Positions 49,075 to 57,079 of a DNA stretch of 64,000 nucleotides are shown here, one piece after another; the stretch's first letter is position 1; the number at the start of each line of letters is the position of its first letter. The notes under the pieces were generated by a model, which saw only the letters and a program-made list of their open reading frames with translations, was not told where the DNA came from and did not search any database. The translations under genes and the position numbers were made by a program. The DNA lies in assembly GCF_016862375.1 (NCBI RefSeq), contig NZ_BOMV01000007.1:682001-746000 (forward strand), in the 5' to 3' direction. The stretch comes from Paractinoplanes rishiriensis (GTDB lineage Bacteria; Actinomycetota; Actinomycetes; Mycobacteriales; Micromonosporaceae).

Positions 49075-49832
49075 CGCGCCGCTCCCAGGAAGTGCCGGCG
49101 GTAGCGCGGGTCCAGCCGGTCCATCGAGAACAGCACGTAGAAGTCGGCGCACTCGAAGTCCGGGTCGTACGCCGGCCGGCCGCAGACCCAGCTGCCCAGC
49201 CGCAGATAGCCCTTGAGCAGCGCGGGCGGCTGCAGCTTGGGGTCGCCGGCCAGCGGATACTCGGCCAGCCAGTCCCGCCGCGGGTCGACCCGCAGGGCCG
49301 GCGGCGACAGGTGTCTGGCCTGCACCCGGGCCCACACCCCGGCCGCCGTGGCGCCGCCGTCGGCCAGCGGCACCGAGGCGCAGCCGCCGAGCCAGCGCAG
49401 GTTGTTGAGGTGCAGGTAGCGGGCGATACCGGCCCACATGAGGTTGACCACGGCGCCACTGCGGTGGTCCGGGTGAACGCACGAGCGGCCGGTCTCGACC
49501 AGTTGATCGCGCAGCGGGTGCAGCCGGCTCAGGTCGAACTCGCCGTCGCCGTACCGGCGACCGGCTCGCTCGGCGGCCTTCGGCGGCAGCATCCGGTAGG
49601 TGCCGACCACCGCGCCGGTCGCGTCGTCGCGCACGATCAGGTGGTCGCAGTGCTCGTCGAACTCGTCGGCGTCCCGGCCGTCCACGGCGCCGTGCAGCCG
49701 GGCGCCGAGTTCGCCGGCGAAGACGTCGTGGCGCAGCCGTTGCGCGGCCGCCACCTGGTCGGAGTCGTCGGCGATGAGCAGGGTGTAGCCGCTGGTCCCG
49801 GTGGATGCGGGAGCGGTCAGAAGAACTGCCAT
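49071..49832 (-). CDS. olsB: Ornithine N-acyltransferase-like GNAT protein (OlsB)
   Basis: This 253-residue protein belongs to the GNAT-related OlsB/hemolysin-like acyltransferase family. QRLRHDVFAGELGARLHG, DEFDEHCDHLIVRD, GAVVGTYRMLPP and ETGRSCVHPDHRSGAVVNLMW are the conserved blocks; GRSCVHP is close to the OlsB signature. It transfers a 3-hydroxyacyl group from acyl-carrier protein to ornithine. The Met at 49832 gives the family start, though no good ribosome site is visible. It precedes and overlaps the olsA-like gene. Confidence 0.85.
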   Translation of the reverse strand: MAVLLTAPASTGTSGYTLLIADDSDQVAAAQRLRHDVFAGELGARLHGAVDGRDADEFDEHCDHLIVRDDATGAVVGTYRMLPPKAAERAGRRYGDGEFDLSRLHPLRDQLVETGRSCVHPDHRSGAVVNLMWAGIARYLHLNNLRWLGGCASVPLADGGATAAGVWARVQARHLSPPALRVDPRRDWLAEYPLAGDPKLQPPALLKGYLRLGSWVCGRPAYDPDFECADFYVLFSMDRLDPRYRRHFLGAAR

Positions 49833-49926
49833 GAGATCTGTGTAAGCGCGACACCTGCCGATGGAATGTCGCCCTAGGTGGCGATTCATGGCCGAAAAAT
49901 GAACGCCTTGTGCGAGCCTGCCAGGC

Positions 49927-50583
49927 ATGCGGATTGATGCGCGTTTCAACGGCCCGCCGGGCACCGGGAACGGCGGCTGGTCGGCGGGTGCATTCGCGGC
50001 CGCGGGCGGTGCCCGGCTCGGTGGGCCCGTGGTCGAGGTGACCCTGCGGGTGCCACCGCCGCTCGAGACCGAGATGACCGTCGCGGACGGCGCGGTACTG
50101 GCCGGCGACACCCTGGTCGCCACGCTGGCCGCGGCCGCCGGCGAGCTCACCGCGGTCGAGCCGGTCGATCGGGACACCGCGGCGGCGGCCGCCCGGTCCT
50201 ATCCGGGCCTCGCGCACCACCCGTTCCCCACCTGCTTTGTCTGCGGCCCGGACCACCCGGATGGCCTGCGCATCTTCCCGGGCCTGCTGCCGGACGGCCG
50301 GACCGCGGCGCCGTGGACCGTGCCGGCCGATGTCGAGTTCGCGACCGTGTGGGCCGCGCTGGACTGCCCGGGCGGCTGGTGCGCGCTGGCCGACGGCCGG
50401 GTCTATGTGCTCGGCCGGATCGCCGCCACCGTTACTGAGCTGCCGAAACCCGGCGACACCTGTGTCGTGGTCGGTGCCCTCGAGGCGAGTTCCGGGCGCA
50501 AGGCCATGGTCAATTCGACGGTGTACGCACCGGACGGTGCCCGAATTGCGTCGGCCCGGGCCACATGGATAGCTCCGAACTAG
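49927..50583 (+). CDS. Hotdog-fold thioesterase-like conserved protein
   Basis: This 218-residue protein has two halves with hotdog-like character. The N-terminal half reads MRIDARFNGPPGTGNGGWSAGAFA. The central conserved block is HPFPTCFVCGPDHPDGLRIFPG, with a Cys-x2-Cys-like segment, and the C-terminal half carries WAALDCPGGWCALADG. This pattern belongs to conserved actinobacterial proteins related to acyl-CoA thioesterases. No catalytic residue can be named with confidence. It is divergent from olsB and lies 39 bp upstream of the ABC transporter genes. Confidence 0.72.
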   Translation: MRIDARFNGPPGTGNGGWSAGAFAAAGGARLGGPVVEVTLRVPPPLETEMTVADGAVLAGDTLVATLAAAAGELTAVEPVDRDTAAAAARSYPGLAHHPFPTCFVCGPDHPDGLRIFPGLLPDGRTAAPWTVPADVEFATVWAALDCPGGWCALADGRVYVLGRIAATVTELPKPGDTCVVVGALEASSGRKAMVNSTVYAPDGARIASARATWIAPN

Positions 50584-50622
50584 TACGTTGATCCTTTCCG
50601 AGCACCGGAAGGAGCCTGGTCG

Positions 50623-51540
50623 ATGGGCGGGCCAGAACCCGACGAGATCGTCGTGGATCACCTCACCAAGCAGTACAAGCGTCTACGTGCCGTCGACGAT
50701 CTGTCCTTCCGGGTCCGCCCCGGCCGGGTCACCGGCTTCCTCGGGCCGAACGGCGCCGGCAAGACCACCACGCTGCGGATGCTGCTCGGCCTGGTCACCC
50801 CGACCTCGGGTACGGCCACGTTCGGCAGCCGGCGCTACCACGACCTGGAGGAGCCGATCAAGCGGGTCGGCGCGGTCCTCGAGGCGTCCAGCGCGCACCG
50901 CGGTCGCACCGGGCGCAACCACCTGCGGATGATCTGCAAGGCCACCGGACTGCCCGACTCCCGCGCCGACGAGGCGCTCGCCCTGGTCGGCCTCACCCCG
51001 GCGGCCAAGCGCAAGTTCAAGGGCTATTCGCTGGGCATGAAACAGCGGCTCGGCATCGCGGCCGCCATGCTGGGCGACCCGCGGGTGCTGATCCTGGACG
51101 AGCCGGCCAACGGCCTCGACCCCGAGGGCATCCGGTGGATGCGTGACCTGCTCAAGGCCCTCGCCGGCGAGGGCCGCACGGTGCTGGTCTCCAGCCACCT
51201 GCTGGGCGAGATGCAACTGCTCGCCGACGACGTGGTGATCCTGGCCGCCGGCAAACTGATCCAGCAGGGCACCGTCGACGACGTGCTGGGCTCAATGAAC
51301 GCGGCCCAGGTCCGGGTGCGCACGCCGCAGCCGGCCGAGCTGACCGCCGCGCTCGACAAGCTGAACGCCACCGTGACCGCGCAGGCCGACGGCGCGCTGC
51401 TGATCACCGGCGCGGACGCGGCCGCGGTCGGGCACGCCGCCTTCACCGCATCCGTCGAGCTGCACGAGCTGATCGGCGAACGCGGCGATCTCGAACAGGT
51501 CTTCCTGCAGCTCACGGCCGGAAAGGCGGGCATTCGATGA
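50623..51540 (+). CDS. ABC transporter ATP-binding protein
   Basis: This 305-residue ATPase has Walker A GPNGAGKTTT, signature YSLGMKQRLGIA (a common variant of LSGGQ), Walker B VLILDEPANGLDP and the switch His in VSSHLL. The C-terminal 80 residues are typical of ABC-2 type exporters of the drug or bacteriocin group. GGAG lies 8 nt before the ATG. The stop overlaps the permease start (ATGA), so the pair forms one exporter. The cargo is unknown. Confidence 0.94.
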   Translation: MGGPEPDEIVVDHLTKQYKRLRAVDDLSFRVRPGRVTGFLGPNGAGKTTTLRMLLGLVTPTSGTATFGSRRYHDLEEPIKRVGAVLEASSAHRGRTGRNHLRMICKATGLPDSRADEALALVGLTPAAKRKFKGYSLGMKQRLGIAAAMLGDPRVLILDEPANGLDPEGIRWMRDLLKALAGEGRTVLVSSHLLGEMQLLADDVVILAAGKLIQQGTVDDVLGSMNAAQVRVRTPQPAELTAALDKLNATVTAQADGALLITGADAAAVGHAAFTASVELHELIGERGDLEQVFLQLTAGKAGIR

Positions 51541-52367
51541 GGCTCATCCGTGCCGAGTTGTTCAAGGTTCGCACCACCAGCATCTGGTGGATCATGGGCA
51601 TCATCCTGCTGCCGCTGTACGCGGCCAGCCTGGGCTTCAACTGGCTTCAGTCGTACGCGCTGGTCACTGGCCAGGCCGACGCGGAGGGCGGGCCGGGCAG
51701 CGCCGAGGCCCAGGTGGAGGCGGTCGCTCAGCCGATCAACATCGCCACCAACATGTACACCACGGGCCAGTACATGGGCGTCCTGATCGTCCTGCTGCTC
51801 TCCGCGATCATCGTGACCAGCGAGTTCTTCCACCTGACCGCGACCACCACGTTCCTGGTCACGCCGCGCCGCGAGGCCGTGATCCTGGCCAAGTTCGGTG
51901 CCGCGATCATCGTGAGCCTGCTGGTCTGGGCGCTCACCACGCTGCTCAACCTGGCCCTGGTCCCGCTGATCATGGACGCGCTCAACATCCCGAGCATGAT
52001 CGGCGAGGCCGCGGTCTGGCGTTCGATCGGGCTCAACGCGCTCGCGTTCCTGCTCTGGTCGGTGCTCGGTGTCGGTCTCGGCGTGCTGATCCGCAGCCAG
52101 CTGGCGGCCACGCTGATCCTCGGCATCGTCTACACCATCGGCACCACGATCTTCCAGATCATCTTCGCGCTGCTCACCCAGTACGTGGCGGAGTGGATCG
52201 AGAACCTGCAGGTGCTGGTGCCGACCACGGCTTCGGCACTGATGCTCTCCGGCACCGAACTGCCCGGAAACCCGCCGCGCTGGGTGGGTGCCGCGGTGCT
52301 TATCGGGTACGCGCTGGTGGCCGGCATCGTGGGCACCCTGATCACGAAACGGCGCGACATCAGCTAG
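51537..52367 (+). CDS. ABC-2 type transporter permease
   Basis: This 276-residue protein has about six membrane segments, starting RLIRAELFKVRTTSIWWIMGI, the usual N-terminal basic motif of ABC-2 permeases. Further helices include YMGVLIVLLLSAIIVTSEF, AAIIVSLLVWALTTLLNLAL and ATLILGIVYTIGTTIF. It is translationally coupled to the ATPase gene. It ends 174 bp before kgd. Confidence 0.9.
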   Translation: MRLIRAELFKVRTTSIWWIMGIILLPLYAASLGFNWLQSYALVTGQADAEGGPGSAEAQVEAVAQPINIATNMYTTGQYMGVLIVLLLSAIIVTSEFFHLTATTTFLVTPRREAVILAKFGAAIIVSLLVWALTTLLNLALVPLIMDALNIPSMIGEAAVWRSIGLNALAFLLWSVLGVGLGVLIRSQLAATLILGIVYTIGTTIFQIIFALLTQYVAEWIENLQVLVPTTASALMLSGTELPGNPPRWVGAAVLIGYALVAGIVGTLITKRRDIS

Positions 52368-52461
52368 CCTCGTCCAACCGCCCCACCACCGCCCTTAATC
52401 GGACTGAAGGCCGGCCTGAGACCTGACGCGGGCACGAACCACACCTCCGCACGGCGTAGCC

Positions 52462-52491
52462 TTGACACCGAATTGCTTCCCCGTCCCATGT
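52462..52491 (+). promoter_or_regulatory. Possible kgd promoter
   Basis: TTGACA at 52462-52467 is a perfect -35 box. At 18 nt distance lies CCATGT (52486-52491), a poor -10. The position is about 50 bp before the kgd start. Confidence 0.4.
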
Positions 52492-52541
52492 GACGAACCA
52501 GTCGCGTGCCGACAAACACGGTGAAAGAGGCGAACACGAAA

Positions 52542-55500
52542 GTGTCGACCCAGCAGACTTCGCATGACAACCCACTCGCGGACTTCGGTCCCAACGAGTG
52601 GATCGTCGACGAGATGTACCAGCGCTACCTGGCCGACCCCACCAGCGTCGACCCGGCCTGGCACGACTTTTTCGCCGACTACAAGCCGGCGATGGCAACG
52701 GGTTCGATCGTCACACCGGACGAGGCCCGGGCGGCCAGCGCGACCGCCTCGGCCAAGCGCGCCGGCACCGACGCGCCGGCCGCCGCCACGGTGGCGCCGG
52801 TCAAGCCGACCGTTCCCGAAGCTGCGAAGCCTGCCGCACCAGCACCAGCCGCCAAGCCGGCACCGGCCGCCAAGCCCGCGGCCAACGGCAAGGCACCCGA
52901 GGGCGCCAAGGTCACCACGCTGCGCGGCGTGGCCGCCAAGATCGTGCAGAACATGGACGCCTCGCTCGAGGTGCCCACCGCCACCTCGGTGCGCGCGGTG
53001 CCGGCCAAACTCATGGTCGACAACCGCATCGTGATCAACAATCACCTCGCCCGGGGCCGGGGCGGCAAGGTCAGCTTCACCCACCTGATCGGCTGGGCCC
53101 TGGTCCGGGCCGTGCTCAAGCACCCCGAGATGAACAACTCGTTCGCCGAGGTGGACGGCAAGCCGGCCCTGGTCGCGCCCGAGCACGTCAACCTGGGCAT
53201 CGCGATCGACCTGGCCAAGAAGGACGGGTCCCGCTCGCTGGTGGTGCCGTCCATCAAGAACTGCGAGCGGATGGACTTCCGCAAGTTTTGGCAGGCGTAC
53301 GAGGACGTGGTCCGGCGCGCCCGCCGCAACGAGCTGACCATGGAGGACTACTCCGGCACCACGATCTCGCTCACCAACCCGGGCGGCATCGGCACGGTGC
53401 ACTCCATCCCGCGCCTGATGACCGGCCAGAGCGCGATCGTCGGCGTCGGCGCCATGGAATACCCGGCCCCGTACGCCGGGATGAGCGACGAGACCCTCTC
53501 CGAGCACGGCGTCAGCAAGGTCACGACGCTCACCAGCACCTACGACCACCGGGTCATCCAGGGTGCGCAGTCCGGTGAGTTCCTCAAGGCCATGCACGAG
53601 TACCTGCTCGGCGACCACAGCTTCTACGACGACATCTTCACCTCACTGCGGATCCCGTACGAGCCGGTGCGCTGGGTGCGCGACGTGGCGCGCACCTCCG
53701 AGGGGCAGATCGACAAGGCCGCCCGGGTGGTCGAGCTCATTCACGCCTACCGGGTGCGCGGTCACCTGATGGCCGACACCGACCCGCTCGAGTTCGAGAT
53801 CCGCCGGCACCCCGACCTGGACGTGCTCCAGCACGGCCTCACTCTCTGGGACCTGGACCGCACGTTCCCGGTGGGCGGCTTCGCCGGCAAGCAGAAGATG
53901 AAGCTGCGCGACGTGCTCGGCGTGCTGCGCGACACCTACTGCCGCCGGGTCGGCATCGAGTACATGCACATCCAGGGCCCCGAGGAGCGGCGCTGGATCC
54001 AGGACCGCATCGAGATCAAGTACACCAAGCCCGACTCGGACGAGCAGAAGCACGTGCTCAACCGGCTCAACGCGGCCGAGGCGTTCGAGACCTTCCTGCA
54101 GACCAAGTTCGTCGGCCAGAAGCGGTTCTCGCTGGAGGGCGGCGAGTCGCTGATCCCGCTGCTCGACGCGGTGCTGCAGTCCTCGGCCGAGGCCGGCCTG
54201 GACGAGATGGTCATCGGCATGGCCCATCGCGGCCGGCTCAACGTGCTCGCCAACATCGTCGGCAAGCCGTACGAAAAGATCTTCAACGAGTTCGAAGGCC
54301 AGATGGACCCGAAGTCGGCGCACGGCTCCGGCGACGTGAAATACCACCTGGGCCAGACCGGGAAATACACGACGCCCGACGGCGAGCACGCCACCACCGT
54401 GAGCGTGGTCGCCAACCCGTCCCACCTGGAGGCCGTCGACCCGGTGCTGGAGGGCATCGTCCGGGCCAAGCAGGACCGCCTCGACCTGGGCCTGCACGGC
54501 TACACGGTGCTCCCGCTGCTGGTGCACGGCGACGCCGCATTCGCCGGCCAGGGCGTGGTGGCCGAGACGCTCAACCTGTCCCAGCTGCGCGGCTACCGCA
54601 CCGGCGGCACCGTGCACGTGGTGGTCAACAACCAGGTCGGCTTCACCACCGCCCCGGAGTACAGCCGTTCCTCGCTCTACTCGACCGACGTGGCCCGGAT
54701 GATCCAGGCGCCGATCTTCCACGTGAACGGCGACGACCCCGAGGCCGTGGTGCGGGTGGCCAAGCTGGCCTTCGACTACCGCCAGGCGTTCAACAAGGAC
54801 GTCGTCATCGACCTGGTCTGCTACCGCCGGCGCGGGCACAACGAGGGCGACGACCCGTCGATGACCAACCCGCGGATGTACGAGATCATCGACACCAAGC
54901 GCTCGGTCCGCAAGCTCTACACCGAGGAGCTGATCGGCCGCGGCGACATCACCGTGGACGACGCCCAGGAACAGCTGCGCGACTACCAGTCCCAGCTCGA
55001 GCAGGTCTTCAAGGCCACCCGGGACGCGGCCGGCACGCCGCCCCGCCCGCGGGTGCTGGCCGAGGAGCCGGAACCGCAGGTCGAGACCGCGATCGACGCG
55101 GCCGCCGTGCACGCGGTCGGCCAGGCCCACGTCGAACTGCCCGAGGGTTTCACCCCGCACAAGCGGGTGCAGCAGTTGCTGGAGCGGCGGGCCAAGATGT
55201 CCGCGGACGGCGGCATCGACTGGGGCTTCGGCGAGCTGATCGCGTTCGGCTCGCTGCTGCGCGAGGGCGTCACGGTCCGGCTGGCCGGCCAGGACTCCCG
55301 GCGCGGCACGTTCGTCTCCCGGCACGCGTCGATCGTGGACTCCAGGACCGGCAAGGACTTCCTGCCGCTGACCACGCTGACCACCGGCAACGCCCGGTTC
55401 TTCGTGCACGACTCGCTGCTCAGCGAGTACGCGGCGATGGGCTTCGAGTACGGCTACTCGGTGGAGAACCCGGAGGCGCTGGTCCTCTGGGAGGCCCAGT

Positions 55501-56255
55501 TCGGCGACTTCGTCAACGGCGCCCAGTCGATCGTGGACGAGTTCCTGTCGTCCGGCGAGGTGAAGTGGGGCCAGCGGTCGTCGCTGGTGCTGCTGCTCCC
55601 GCACGGCCAGGAGGGCCAGGGTCCCGACCACTCGTCCGGCCGGCCCGAGCGGTTCCTGCAGCTCTGCGCCCAGGACAACATGCGGGTGGCCAACCCGACC
55701 ACCCCGGCGAACTACTTCCACCTGCTGCGCCGCCAGGCGCTGTCCAGCAAGCGCAAGCCGCTGGTGGTGTTCTCGCCGAAGTCGCTGCTGCGGCACAAGC
55801 TGGCGGTGTCCTCGGTGGCCGACTTCACCCAGGGGACGTTCCAGCCGGTGATGCCGGACGCCGGCGTCAACGGCACCCCGCTCGAAGCCGGCGCGGTCAA
55901 GCGGGTGCTGCTCTGCTCCGGCAAGGTCTACTACGACCTGTTCCAGGCCCGCGCCGAGCGCGGCATCACCGACACGGCGCTGATCCGGATGGAGCAGATC
56001 TACCCGCTGCCGGTGGCCGAGCTCAAGGCCGTCCTGTCGCAATACCCGAACGCCGAGGACTTCGCCTGGGTCCAGGAGGAGCCGGCCAACCAGGGTGCCT
56101 GGTCGTTCGTGGCGCTCAACCTGCTGGAGCACCTGGAGGGCGTACGCCTGCGGCGCATCTCCCGCCCCGCGGCGGCCGCTCCCGCGGTCGGCTCGGCCAA
56201 GATGCACGACGCCGAGCAGTCGGCGCTGATCGAGGCCGCCCTGCCCCGCCCGTAA
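52542..56255 (+). CDS. kgd: Multifunctional 2-oxoglutarate decarboxylase/dehydrogenase E1-E2 (Kgd)
   Basis: This protein of about 1,237 residues is the actinobacterial fused enzyme. It starts with an ODH N-terminal segment ([20 protein letters not shown]), then a Pro/Ala/Lys linker (about 60-125), then an E2-like succinyltransferase domain without lipoyl region, with the catalytic His in [12 protein letters not shown]. The E1 thiamine-diphosphate part carries [29 protein letters not shown] and [13 protein letters not shown], then the C-terminal transketolase half. It makes succinyl-CoA or succinic semialdehyde in the TCA cycle. GTG at 52542 after AAAGAGG is chosen; in-frame GTGs at 52521 and 52506 are possible. 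Confidence 0.95.
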   Translation: MSTQQTSHDNPLADFGPNEWIVDEMYQRYLADPTSVDPAWHDFFADYKPAMATGSIVTPDEARAASATASAKRAGTDAPAAATVAPVKPTVPEAAKPAAPAPAAKPAPAAKPAANGKAPEGAKVTTLRGVAAKIVQNMDASLEVPTATSVRAVPAKLMVDNRIVINNHLARGRGGKVSFTHLIGWALVRAVLKHPEMNNSFAEVDGKPALVAPEHVNLGIAIDLAKKDGSRSLVVPSIKNCERMDFRKFWQAYEDVVRRARRNELTMEDYSGTTISLTNPGGIGTVHSIPRLMTGQSAIVGVGAMEYPAPYAGMSDETLSEHGVSKVTTLTSTYDHRVIQGAQSGEFLKAMHEYLLGDHSFYDDIFTSLRIPYEPVRWVRDVARTSEGQIDKAARVVELIHAYRVRGHLMADTDPLEFEIRRHPDLDVLQHGLTLWDLDRTFPVGGFAGKQKMKLRDVLGVLRDTYCRRVGIEYMHIQGPEERRWIQDRIEIKYTKPDSDEQKHVLNRLNAAEAFETFLQTKFVGQKRFSLEGGESLIPLLDAVLQSSAEAGLDEMVIGMAHRGRLNVLANIVGKPYEKIFNEFEGQMDPKSAHGSGDVKYHLGQTGKYTTPDGEHATTVSVVANPSHLEAVDPVLEGIVRAKQDRLDLGLHGYTVLPLLVHGDAAFAGQGVVAETLNLSQLRGYRTGGTVHVVVNNQVGFTTAPEYSRSSLYSTDVARMIQAPIFHVNGDDPEAVVRVAKLAFDYRQAFNKDVVIDLVCYRRRGHNEGDDPSMTNPRMYEIIDTKRSVRKLYTEELIGRGDITVDDAQEQLRDYQSQLEQVFKATRDAAGTPPRPRVLAEEPEPQVETAIDAAAVHAVGQAHVELPEGFTPHKRVQQLLERRAKMSADGGIDWGFGELIAFGSLLREGVTVRLAGQDSRRGTFVSRHASIVDSRTGKDFLPLTTLTTGNARFFVHDSLLSEYAAMGFEYGYSVENPEALVLWEAQFGDFVNGAQSIVDEFLSSGEVKWGQRSSLVLLLPHGQEGQGPDHSSGRPERFLQLCAQDNMRVANPTTPANYFHLLRRQALSSKRKPLVVFSPKSLLRHKLAVSSVADFTQGTFQPVMPDAGVNGTPLEAGAVKRVLLCSGKVYYDLFQARAERGITDTALIRMEQIYPLPVAELKAVLSQYPNAEDFAWVQEEPANQGAWSFVALNLLEHLEGVRLRRISRPAAAAPAVGSAKMHDAEQSALIEAALPRP

Positions 56256-56269
56256 CAAGCACAAGCATT

Positions 56270-56299
56270 GGGGGCGCTCCGCGACTGCGGGGCGCCCCC
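56270..56299 (+). terminator. Hairpin after kgd
   Basis: GGGGGCGCTCCGC at 56270-56282 pairs with GCGGGGCGCCCCC at 56287-56299 (12 Watson-Crick pairs and one G-U) around GACT. It starts 15 bp after the kgd stop and ends 15 bp before the next start. It separates kgd from the DUF6104 gene, which has its own -10 box. Confidence 0.7.
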
Positions 56300-56302
56300 G
56301 CT

Positions 56303-56308
56303 TACTAT
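56303..56308 (+). promoter_or_regulatory. Putative -10 box for a leaderless transcript
   Basis: TACTAT fits TANNNT and ends 6 nt before the ATG at 56315. It lies immediately after the kgd hairpin, so the small gene is likely transcribed on its own. Confidence 0.55.
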
Positions 56309-56314
56309 CCGGGC

Positions 56315-56494
56315 ATGTACTTCACCGATCGGGGCATCGAGGAACTGGTCGACCGCCGCGGCGAGGAGACCGTCACGCTGGAGTGGCTGGCCGACCAGCT
56401 GCGCACCTTCGTCGACATCAACCCCGAGTTCGAAACCCCGATCGAGCGCTTCGCCACCTGGCTGGCCCGAGCCGACGAGGACGACGAGGAGTAG
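56315..56494 (+). CDS. DUF6104-like small acidic protein, 59 aa
   Basis: The protein reads MYFTDRGIEELVDRRGEETV, then VTLEWLADQLRTFVDINPEFETP and a very acidic end (ADEDDEE). I recall this small family directly after kgd in other actinobacteria, annotated DUF6104. It looks helical and soluble. There is no ribosome binding site, and a TANNNT box lies 6 nt upstream. Its conserved position suggests a role linked to Kgd, but no function is known to me. Confidence 0.82.
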   Translation: MYFTDRGIEELVDRRGEETVTLEWLADQLRTFVDINPEFETPIERFATWLARADEDDEE

Positions 56495-56502
56495 GTCAGG
56501 GC

Positions 56503-56937
56503 CTAGCCGAGCCGGGCGAGCACCTGGTCCAGCTTGACCGCCATGCCCTCGAACTTGGTTTCCAGGCCGTCGAACTTGGTTTCCAGGCCGTCGAACCGGG
56601 TTTCCAAGCCGTCAAACCGGGTTTCCAAGCCCTCGAACCGGGTTTCCAGCCGGTCGAGTCGACCGTCGAGCCGATCGACTTTGCCTTCGACCCGGTCCAG
56701 TTTGTCTTCGACCCGGGTTACTCGCTTGTCCAGCTGACCCAGCTGGACCCCGTGGTCCTTCAGCAGCCGCGTGTGTTCCTCCAGCATGCGGGTGTGCACG
56801 GCCTGGGTCTCGACCAGGCGCTCGTTGGACGCCCGTAGACGCTGAATGTCCCGGTCCACCTCGGTGCCGAAGGCCCAGTAGTGCCGGGCGTGATGTTCCA
56901 GGAACTGCAGCCTTGCCTCGAGGGGTTTCTCGCTCAT
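56503..56937 (-). CDS. Coiled-coil repeat protein, 144 aa
   Basis: GGAGG 5 nt before the ATG at 56937 decides the start. The protein is helical throughout: KPLEARLQFLEHHARHYWAF, then heptads in ASNERLVETQAVHTRMLEEH, RVTRVEDKLDRVEGKVDRLD and a run of seven-residue repeats of the type RFDGLET. A C-terminal KLDQVLARLG closes it. The 21-bp DNA repeats underlie the last part. It has no membrane segment. It is probably an oligomeric coiled coil of unknown role. Confidence 0.78.
   Translation of the reverse strand: MSEKPLEARLQFLEHHARHYWAFGTEVDRDIQRLRASNERLVETQAVHTRMLEEHTRLLKDHGVQLGQLDKRVTRVEDKLDRVEGKVDRLDGRLDRLETRFEGLETRFDGLETRFDGLETKFDGLETKFEGMAVKLDQVLARLG
56550..56654. repeat. Five 21-bp tandem repeats in the coiled-coil gene
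   Basis: Units close to cgaacttggtttccaggccg(t) recur five times with drift (cgaaccgggtttccaagccg in later copies). Each encodes one heptad of the coiled coil. Being in frame and heptad-sized, changes in copy number would lengthen or shorten the coil without breaking it. Confidence 0.85.
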
Positions 56938-57067
56938 GGTGACCTCCAAAGGGTGACGGGCGACCAACTCCGCGCCTCTCCGTGATCGCCACCTATTGCA
57001 GGCGACTAGTGTGCACCCGACAAGTACCGGGATGCAAGACCATCGGGCATCGTTCATCGACGGCCGG

Positions 57068-57073
57068 TAGGTT
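57068..57073 (+). promoter_or_regulatory. Putative -10 box for a leaderless pta-ackA transcript
   Basis: TAGGTT fits TANNNT and ends 6 nt before the GTG at 57080. The GAGGAC between is too close to the start for a normal ribosome binding site. Confidence 0.5.
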
Positions 57074-57079
57074 GAGGAC

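Noticed and set aside
53643..56264. An 873-codon open frame on the minus strand opposite kgd
   Set aside because: It is a shadow of high-GC codon bias. The composition is His/Arg/Gly/Val-rich without domains, and kgd on the other strand matches a known family throughout.
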